The translations under genes and the position numbers were made by a program. A DNA stretch of 18,694 bases from an uncultured Flavobacteriales bacterium (lineage in GTDB: Bacteria > Bacteroidota > Bacteroidia > Palsa-965). Location: the NCBI GenBank assembly GCA_937974275.1, contig CALJIF010000079.1:1-18694 (forward strand). The letters run 5' to 3'. Positions 14,045 to 18,694 of the stretch are shown here, piece after piece (the stretch's first letter is position 1; each line of letters opens with the position of its first letter). The notes under the pieces are model-generated. The model was not told where the DNA came from, did not search any database, and was given only the letters and a program-made list of their open reading frames with translations.

Positions 14045-15076
14045 ATGGCGATAAAAAAGACATTCCCGGGAGCAAGTGCATTGAAAAAGATGCTCGCCAC
14101 GCCGCGGAAAATTGTTGTAGTTACGCATTGGTCTCCGGACGGCGATGCGATGGGTTCTTCCTTAGGTTTAATGAACTACCTGAAATTATGCGGGCACGAT
14201 GTTAAAGTGATTGTGCCTAACGCTTATCCCGATTTTTTGAAATGGATGAAAGGTGATAAGCAGGTTATTCAGGCCGACGCGAACATACCTAAAGCTAAAA
14301 ATGCCATTGCGAAAGCAGAGCTTATCTTTTGTCTTGATTTTAATGATTTAAACAGAATTAATGAAGTAGGTAAGTTGATTACTGCTACATCAATTCCCAA
14401 AGTCCTGATCGACCATCACCCCAATCCTTCTGATTTTGCAACCTACGTGTTGCATCGAGTGGAGTCGAGCTCTACTGCAGAGTTGGTGTACGATTTCATT
14501 GAAATTATGGGTGGTGCGAAATTGATCAATAAGGATATTGCGAATTGCTTATACGTGGGTATTATGACGGACACCGGTTCATTCCGATTTCCGTCAACAT
14601 CAGCGCGCACACATCATGTAGTTGCCGCGCTGATGAATGCAGGAGCAGAAAATGCCATCAACCATCAACGTATATACGACACCAACTCCGAAGCGCGAAT
14701 GCGTTTGTTAGGTTTTGCGTTGTCTGAAAAAATGGTGGTGAAGCAGGAGATGCATACCGCTTATTTTACGTTGAATAACAAAGAACACGATCGCTTTGAA
14801 TACAAACGAGGAGACACAGAAGGATTGGTGAATTATGGATTGGGGATGAGCGGGATAATTTTCTCCGCATTTTTTGCTGAACGTGACGGTGTGGTGAAAT
14901 GTTCATTTCGTTCCAAAGGAAAATTTGATGTAAATAAATTTGCCCGCGCTCATTTCAACGGAGGCGGACATAGAAATGCTGCAGGTGGTGTGTCAAAGGT
15001 TTCTTTGAAAGATACTGTTGCTCACTTCGAGTCGTTGCTGGCATTGTATAGTGCAGAACTTAAAAAATCAGTTTAA
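14045..15076 (+). CDS. nrnA: DHH-family phosphoesterase (nanoRNase/pAp phosphatase, NrnA-like)
   Basis: Proteins of this type degrade 2-5-nt RNA fragments and dephosphorylate 3'-phosphoadenosine 5'-phosphate in the cytosol. The 343-aa product shows the DHH metal motifs in order: HWSPDGDA (His28, Asp32, Asp34), CLDFND (Asp98), IDHHPNP (Asp123, His124, His125) and GIMTDTGSF (Asp176). A linker leads to the C-terminal DHHA1 substrate-binding domain with FNGGGHRNAAGG (GGGH at 306-309). The length fits NrnA (about 320-345). It heads the FKBP operon; the next gene starts 2 nt after its stop. The ndk / DHH / gldI order is familiar in flavobacteria. Whether RNA or pAp is the main substrate cannot be told from sequence. 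Confidence 0.92.
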   Translation: MAIKKTFPGASALKKMLATPRKIVVVTHWSPDGDAMGSSLGLMNYLKLCGHDVKVIVPNAYPDFLKWMKGDKQVIQADANIPKAKNAIAKAELIFCLDFNDLNRINEVGKLITATSIPKVLIDHHPNPSDFATYVLHRVESSSTAELVYDFIEIMGGAKLINKDIANCLYVGIMTDTGSFRFPSTSARTHHVVAALMNAGAENAINHQRIYDTNSEARMRLLGFALSEKMVVKQEMHTAYFTLNNKEHDRFEYKRGDTEGLVNYGLGMSGIIFSAFFAERDGVVKCSFRSKGKFDVNKFARAHFNGGGHRNAAGGVSKVSLKDTVAHFESLLALYSAELKKSV

Positions 15077-15078
15077 TC

Positions 15079-15600
15079 ATGCGCGCAATCGTATTGTTTT
15101 TATTGGTTGTCATTGCACAGTCGTGTTCTGAACCTGCGCCTCCTCCGAAAAAGCAAAAGCTGAGCAAGGAACAGATGGAGCGTCTTTCTGTAGAGATGAA
15201 CGCGTGGGATAGGAAACGTCAGAATGATGAGATCGAACAATACGTCAAAAACAAGGGCTGGGAAATGGAAATGACGGCCTCCGGATTGCGTTACATGAAA
15301 TTGAAAGAAGGCAAAGGGGCATTGGCTGTTGCAGGGCAGTGGGCAAAAGTTACATACACGATTACCTTGTTGGATGGAACGGTTTGTTATTCTTCGGAAC
15401 AAGATGGTCCGAAGGAAGTCATGATCGGCAAAGACAATATTGAATCGGGATTGCATGAAGCTTTGCAACTCATGCGTATCGGCGATAAAATGCGTTTTAT
15501 TTTACCTTCACATTTGGCGCACGGTCTTATCGGCGATCAAACTAAAATCCCACCACGTGCGAGCGTTATTTATGAAATTGAACTTCTCGAATTACGTTAA
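15079..15600 (+). CDS. gldI: GldI-like FKBP-fold lipoprotein
   Basis: The 173-aa lipoprotein has a short signal (MRAIVLFLLVVIAQSC, acylated Cys16), a Pro/Lys-rich charged helix (20-60) and one FKBP-type domain (66-171). GldI is the lipoprotein peptidyl-prolyl isomerase required for gliding and linked to folding of T9SS/gliding components. The domain resembles it in YSSEQDGPKEVMIGKDNIE, the SGLHEALQLMRIGDKMRF segment, and LPSHLAHGLIGDQTKIPP. Several canonical FKBP active-site residues are replaced: the FD pair is CY (103-104), the pocket Trp is Leu125, and the Tyr of the YG loop is His148. Catalysis is therefore doubtful. It follows nrnA by 2 nt and overlaps the next gene by 29 nt. The GldI name rests on resemblance and on gene order. 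Confidence 0.75.
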   Translation: MRAIVLFLLVVIAQSCSEPAPPPKKQKLSKEQMERLSVEMNAWDRKRQNDEIEQYVKNKGWEMEMTASGLRYMKLKEGKGALAVAGQWAKVTYTITLLDGTVCYSSEQDGPKEVMIGKDNIESGLHEALQLMRIGDKMRFILPSHLAHGLIGDQTKIPPRASVIYEIELLELR

Positions 15601-16420
15601 AACTATTGCTTTAACGAGCGTTGTTGCGTTTGGTATTATTGCTTGCGATAACAAGCATCCCGGCTTCACGCAGGCTGAACCCGGCGTATATTACAAATTG
15701 CATGACGTTGGTGATGCCGAAAAAAAAGCCGGTGATGATGACGTGTATGAAGTCCGCATGAGTAATGCGTACGGCGGTATCGTATTTTACGATTCCGAAG
15801 TAGAAAGTCCTACAGGAACTATTTTTCTGCAATCGTCTGCAAGTAGATATTTCAGTGTGCTGAATGAAGGCGATAGCGCTACGTTTTTATTGCCGGGCGG
15901 AGATTTGAGTATTCCGGGCGCGCCGGACACCGCATTGGTAGAAATGCGTGTTCGAATAGTTCGAATTTTATCTGCGGAAGAATACGCCAAAGTAACTGCA
16001 TCATTTGATCCTGAAGCCAACGAACATGCGTTGATGGATAGGTATGCGCGTAAACATGGATTTACTGAAGACGATCGCGACGGATACGGTATGTATTTTC
16101 GCAAAACCAAATCAACTTCCGGAATGGAAGTGGATAGTTCAGTTAGTGTAACAGTGCATTACAAAGGTTACTTTTTAAACGGCCGTGTTTTTGATAATTC
16201 GCGGGATGGTAATCGTCCGTTGATGTTCAAATGGGGCGAAAAGGGACAAGTGGTGCAAGGCGTGGAATATGCGCTCAAACGAATGCGCAGCGGAGAGCAA
16301 GCTAAAATTATCCTACCTTCGCGACTGGCTTTCGGAAGCGATGGCTCCAGCACAGGAATTATTCCGGCATATACACCGGTAGTTTTTGAACTGGAATTAA
16401 CAGCAGTGACTAACAATTAA
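15572..16420 (+). CDS. Two-module FKBP-fold lipoprotein
   Basis: The 282-aa product starts at ATG 15572, where a lipoprotein signal follows at once (MKLNFSNYVKTIALTSVVAF, then GIIAC with acylated Cys25). The open frame extends upstream to 15440, but that part has no signal-like character and is the out-of-frame shadow of gldI. An N-terminal module (about 31-135: GFTQAEPGVYYKLH, then EGDSATFLLPGGDL) has the spacing of an FKBP domain but lacks the active-site residues. The C-terminal FKBP domain (172-277) keeps the FD pair (207-208) in GRVFDNS and has ILPSRLAFGSDG and IIPAYTPVVFELEL. Its pocket Trp is Val231 and its Tyr is Phe254. It probably acts as a periplasm-facing chaperone or isomerase. 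It is a paralog of the next gene and lies in the same operon, 7 nt upstream. Confidence 0.88.
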   Translation: MKLNFSNYVKTIALTSVVAFGIIACDNKHPGFTQAEPGVYYKLHDVGDAEKKAGDDDVYEVRMSNAYGGIVFYDSEVESPTGTIFLQSSASRYFSVLNEGDSATFLLPGGDLSIPGAPDTALVEMRVRIVRILSAEEYAKVTASFDPEANEHALMDRYARKHGFTEDDRDGYGMYFRKTKSTSGMEVDSSVSVTVHYKGYFLNGRVFDNSRDGNRPLMFKWGEKGQVVQGVEYALKRMRSGEQAKIILPSRLAFGSDGSSTGIIPAYTPVVFELELTAVTNN

Positions 16421-16427
16421 ACATACA

Positions 16428-17378
16428 ATGAAGCAAGTAGTAACGGCGGGTGTAGTAGCCGCTCTTTTTTTAACGATGTCGTGCAGTGATTCTCCTTTTC
16501 CGGGATACGAAGAAACCGACAACGGTACTTATTTTATGATTCACAAAGAAGGTTCGGGCAAAGAGGCCGCAGAAAAAGGTGGAGCCATGTTTGTGAAGAT
16601 GAAGTTTAAAGATTCGAACGATTCGGTGTTTTATGATTTGAACAAAGAAGCCGGTGATGAGTCTTTCGGTATTATGATTAACGAGCCGAAATTTAAAGGT
16701 GATATGTTCGATATGTTATCTCGCTTTAAACCGGGTGATAGTGTAACGTTCTTCGTTCGTATGGATTCGTTGAAAAAGCACTATCCGAACGATTTCAATT
16801 TCGATTCTACACACGCAAACATGCCGTATCTCGGTTTTACATTGTCAATCGACAGCGTATACACCAAAAAGACTGCTGAAGAAAAGCAGAAAGCAGCTGA
16901 AGAAGAGCAGCGCAAGCGTTTTGAAGTGATGCAGAAAGTAATGGTGATCAAAGATTCAACTCGTAAGATCGTTGAGAAAGTTGAACCGGGTCTGAAGAAA
17001 AACGACAGCAAGGTTGCGAAAGAGTATGTAGCTAAAAATATGGCGGGCGTAACTCCGGATAACAACGGGATTTATTACAAAGAACTGCAGCCGGGATCAG
17101 GTCCTGCATTGACACCGGGAACTAATGTTGGTTTGAAATACACCGGAAAATATTGTGATGGTACCATTTTTGATGCCAATACATTTGTAGAAGGCCAGGA
17201 GTTAATGTATTTCCCTGTGGGCACCGGTTATGTAGTAAAAGGATTTGATGATTGTGTGATGAAGATGAAGTTGGGTGGCAAATCTGTTTTCTTACTTCCT
17301 CCTGCAATGGGGTACAACGACAGCTTGTCTCGCGTATTTGAAGTAGAATTAGTGGAAGTAAATCCGAAAATGAAATAA
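16428..17378 (+). CDS. Two-module FKBP-fold lipoprotein with coiled-coil linker
   Basis: The 316-aa product has a lipoprotein signal (MKQVVTAGVVAALFLTMSC, acylated Cys19). A degenerate FKBP-like module (about 27-145, PGYEETDNGTYFMIH) aligns in layout with the N-terminus of the previous protein. A Lys/Glu-rich, probably coiled-coil linker follows (146-205, TAEEKQKAAEEEQRKRFE). The C-terminal FKBP domain (212-312) includes LKYTGKYCDGTIFDANTF (FD at 248-249) and VVKGFDDCVMKMKLGG. The pocket Trp is Phe273. The usual loop after the Tyr-Gly position and the IPPNS stretch is deleted: PPAMGYNDSLSRVFEVEL runs straight into the last strand. The architecture faintly recalls dimeric Mip/FkpA chaperones with helical linkers. 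It ends 1 nt before the next start. Confidence 0.88.
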   Translation: MKQVVTAGVVAALFLTMSCSDSPFPGYEETDNGTYFMIHKEGSGKEAAEKGGAMFVKMKFKDSNDSVFYDLNKEAGDESFGIMINEPKFKGDMFDMLSRFKPGDSVTFFVRMDSLKKHYPNDFNFDSTHANMPYLGFTLSIDSVYTKKTAEEKQKAAEEEQRKRFEVMQKVMVIKDSTRKIVEKVEPGLKKNDSKVAKEYVAKNMAGVTPDNNGIYYKELQPGSGPALTPGTNVGLKYTGKYCDGTIFDANTFVEGQELMYFPVGTGYVVKGFDDCVMKMKLGGKSVFLLPPAMGYNDSLSRVFEVELVEVNPKMK

Positions 17379-17379
17379 T

Positions 17380-18249
17380 ATGAATATGCGAATTCTAATC
17401 GCTTCAATTGGTGCAGCAGGCTTGTTCTTTGCGGCCATGTCAGGCAGTTTTGCGGGTGGTACGCCAACGAAAGATGCCAAGGACACCGTAAAGCGTATGC
17501 ATGCGACTAAGGCTATTAAGCCAAAGAAGCAGAAGACCGTTACGATTGGTGGCGAAATTCAATACACTATTACGTCACAGGGAAAAGGACCTAAAGTCAG
17601 CGCCGGTGATAAAGTAACGGTGTTCTATGTTGGAAAGCTTACCAATGACACCGTATTTGATGCGTCATCAAAACATGGTTACCAACCGTTTTCTTTTGTA
17701 ACAGGTAGAGGACAGGTTATTCCGGGTTGGGATTCGGTAATGAAATATTTGCACGCCGGTGATAAAGTTACCATGCGCATTCCTCCTGCAATGGGTTATG
17801 GAGCGCGCAATATGGGAGCTATTCCTCCAAACAGCACATTGATTTTTGATGTGGAAGTATTGGATGTAAAACCGAAACCTACTCCCTGGGATGCGAAAGG
17901 AAAAGATACCATTACCACTCCAAGTGGTTTAAAGCTGGTGATGTTTGAATCACATCCTGAAAATGCAAAACCAACTAATGGTCAGACGGTGAAAGTGCAT
18001 TACAGCGGCTATTTGACCGACGGTAAAATGTTCGACTCTTCTGTTGAACGTGGAAGCCCGTTTGAATTTCCGCTGGGTCAGGGTCGTGTCATCAAAGGTT
18101 GGGATGAAGGCATTGCGCTATTGCGCAAAGGTGAAAAGGCCAAGTTAATTTTACCGTATCAATTGGCATACGGAGAACAAGGCCGTCCACCAATGATTCC
18201 GCAAAAGGCTACCTTGATATTCGATGTACAGTTAGTCGATTTTAAATAA
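17380..18249 (+). CDS. Periplasmic peptidyl-prolyl cis-trans isomerase with two FKBP domains
   Basis: The enzyme should catalyse Xaa-Pro cis/trans isomerisation in folding exported proteins. The 289-aa product has a Sec signal peptide without a lipobox (MNMRILIASIGAAGLFFAAM, likely cut after GSFA at residue 25), so it is soluble or weakly attached. Two intact FKBP domains follow a Lys-rich spacer. Domain 1 (60-163) holds FD 93-94, Trp117 in VIPGWDSVM, Tyr140-Gly141 and IPPNSTLIFDVEV. Domain 2 (182-288) holds FD 218-219, Trp241 in VIKGWDEGI, Tyr264-Gly265 and IPQKATLIFDVQL. All main catalytic-pocket residues are kept in both, unlike the three upstream paralogs. It is the last gene of the operon. 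Met3 is an alternative start with little effect on the signal. Confidence 0.93.
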   Translation: MNMRILIASIGAAGLFFAAMSGSFAGGTPTKDAKDTVKRMHATKAIKPKKQKTVTIGGEIQYTITSQGKGPKVSAGDKVTVFYVGKLTNDTVFDASSKHGYQPFSFVTGRGQVIPGWDSVMKYLHAGDKVTMRIPPAMGYGARNMGAIPPNSTLIFDVEVLDVKPKPTPWDAKGKDTITTPSGLKLVMFESHPENAKPTNGQTVKVHYSGYLTDGKMFDSSVERGSPFEFPLGQGRVIKGWDEGIALLRKGEKAKLILPYQLAYGEQGRPPMIPQKATLIFDVQLVDFK

Positions 18250-18250
18250 C

Positions 18251-18276
18251 AAATCCCCGCCGAAGCGGGGATTTTT
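18251..18276 (+). terminator. Strong intrinsic terminator of the FKBP operon
   Basis: AAATCCCCGC and GCGGGGATTT form a perfect 10-bp stem with a CGAA tetraloop, followed by further T residues (run 18272-18276). It starts 2 nt after the stop codon of the last FKBP gene and separates that operon from the next gene. Confidence 0.93.
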
Positions 18277-18303
18277 GTTGAATACTGCGATATTAGCAGC
18301 AGC

Positions 18304-18694
18304 ATGGGTAAACAAAGGTATTACGTAGCAATTGTTCCTGAAGGAGAAATTCAAACACAGCTTCAGGAATTGAAACTGCACATTTCCGAGGAATATAAAA
18401 CCCGAGCTGCGATGAAATCACCGGCTCATATAACTTTGTTTCCTCCTTTCGAAGTAGATGAAAACATGGAGATGTTGCTCCGTCACACGTTGGATCGAAC
18501 GGTTATGTTGTTTCAACCTTTCGATTTGATCACCAATAACTTTGATTATTTCCCGCCACGAGTTGCATTTGTTGCAATTGAACCCAATGAGCAATTGGAT
18601 AAGTTGGAACGTGCAGTGCGTCATCATCTAAAAGAATTGTCGTTTTTGAGAAGTACTAAAATTCAATCGCATTTTCATCCACATATAACATTAG
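18304..18694 (+). CDS. 2H phosphoesterase / 2'-5' RNA ligase-like protein, 3' end cut by window
   Basis: The frame is open from ATG 18304 to the window end (130 codons plus one base). The product begins MGKQRYYVAIVPEGEI, like the first strand of LigT-type proteins. It carries both HxT signatures of the 2H superfamily: SPAHITLFPPF (His42, Thr44) and FHPHITL (His127, Thr129). These His-Thr pairs form the catalytic centre that acts on 2',3'-cyclic or 2',5' phosphodiester bonds in RNA or nucleotides. The physiological substrate of bacterial relatives is unclear. It follows the FKBP operon terminator by 27 nt and is therefore probably a separate unit, though no convincing promoter is visible in that gap. 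Confidence 0.85.
   Translation, partial: MGKQRYYVAIVPEGEIQTQLQELKLHISEEYKTRAAMKSPAHITLFPPFEVDENMEMLLRHTLDRTVMLFQPFDLITNNFDYFPPRVAFVAIEPNEQLDKLERAVRHHLKELSFLRSTKIQSHFHPHITL

Noticed and set aside
15440..15571. Upstream extension of the second FKBP gene to an earlier ATG
   Set aside because: The extra 44 residues are Cys/His-rich, carry no signal peptide and lie wholly in another frame of the GldI-like gene. The lipoprotein signal begins exactly at ATG 15572.
1..18694. Mobile elements, CRISPR arrays, phage or toxin-antitoxin genes, tRNA or rRNA
   Set aside because: No transposase, integrase, spaced direct repeats, cloverleaf or rRNA-like stretch was recognised. All long frames are accounted for by core genes.

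Overview
The window reads as chromosomal core DNA of a Bacteroidota bacterium, most likely from the Flavobacteriales or a related gliding lineage. The evidence is threefold. Most genes lack a Shine-Dalgarno sequence. Several starts are preceded by the phylum's characteristic -7 promoter element TAnnTTTG. The gene content is also typical: LolA next to FtsK, a PLP arginine decarboxylase of the flavobacterial type, and an ndk / DHH-phosphoesterase / GldI-like FKBP cluster. I see no mobile element, CRISPR array, rRNA or tRNA. No gene-free stretch exceeds about 135 bases.

Left block, minus strand (1-5420). In transcription order this holds an arginine decarboxylase, an unrecognised lipoprotein, the DNA translocase FtsK, and the first 139 codons of a LolA-like periplasmic lipoprotein carrier that runs off the window edge. 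Each gene has its own candidate promoter.

Central block, plus strand (5519-13408). Arginase is divergent from the decarboxylase across a 98-bp region that carries a large imperfect inverted repeat. It is followed by arginyl-tRNA synthetase, SRP GTPase Ffh, FolD, a ComEC-type DNA-uptake channel and a membrane-anchored NlpC/P60-like protein that overlaps comEC. Three consecutive enzymes (decarboxylase, arginase, ArgRS) all consume arginine. The block converges on ndk (minus strand), which ends at a good intrinsic terminator.

Right block, plus strand (14045-18694). A DHH-family nanoRNase/PAP phosphatase heads a tightly packed operon with four FKBP-fold genes: a GldI-like lipoprotein, two paralogous two-module lipoproteins, and a soluble periplasmic protein with two intact FKBP domains. 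A textbook terminator closes this operon. After it begins a 2H-phosphoesterase (2'-5' RNA ligase-like) gene that is cut by the window end.

The most interesting items are the FKBP array, where active-site residues are progressively restored along the operon; the inverted repeat between the two arginine-degrading genes; and the NlpC/P60-like protein coupled to comEC. No wholly novel system is evident.
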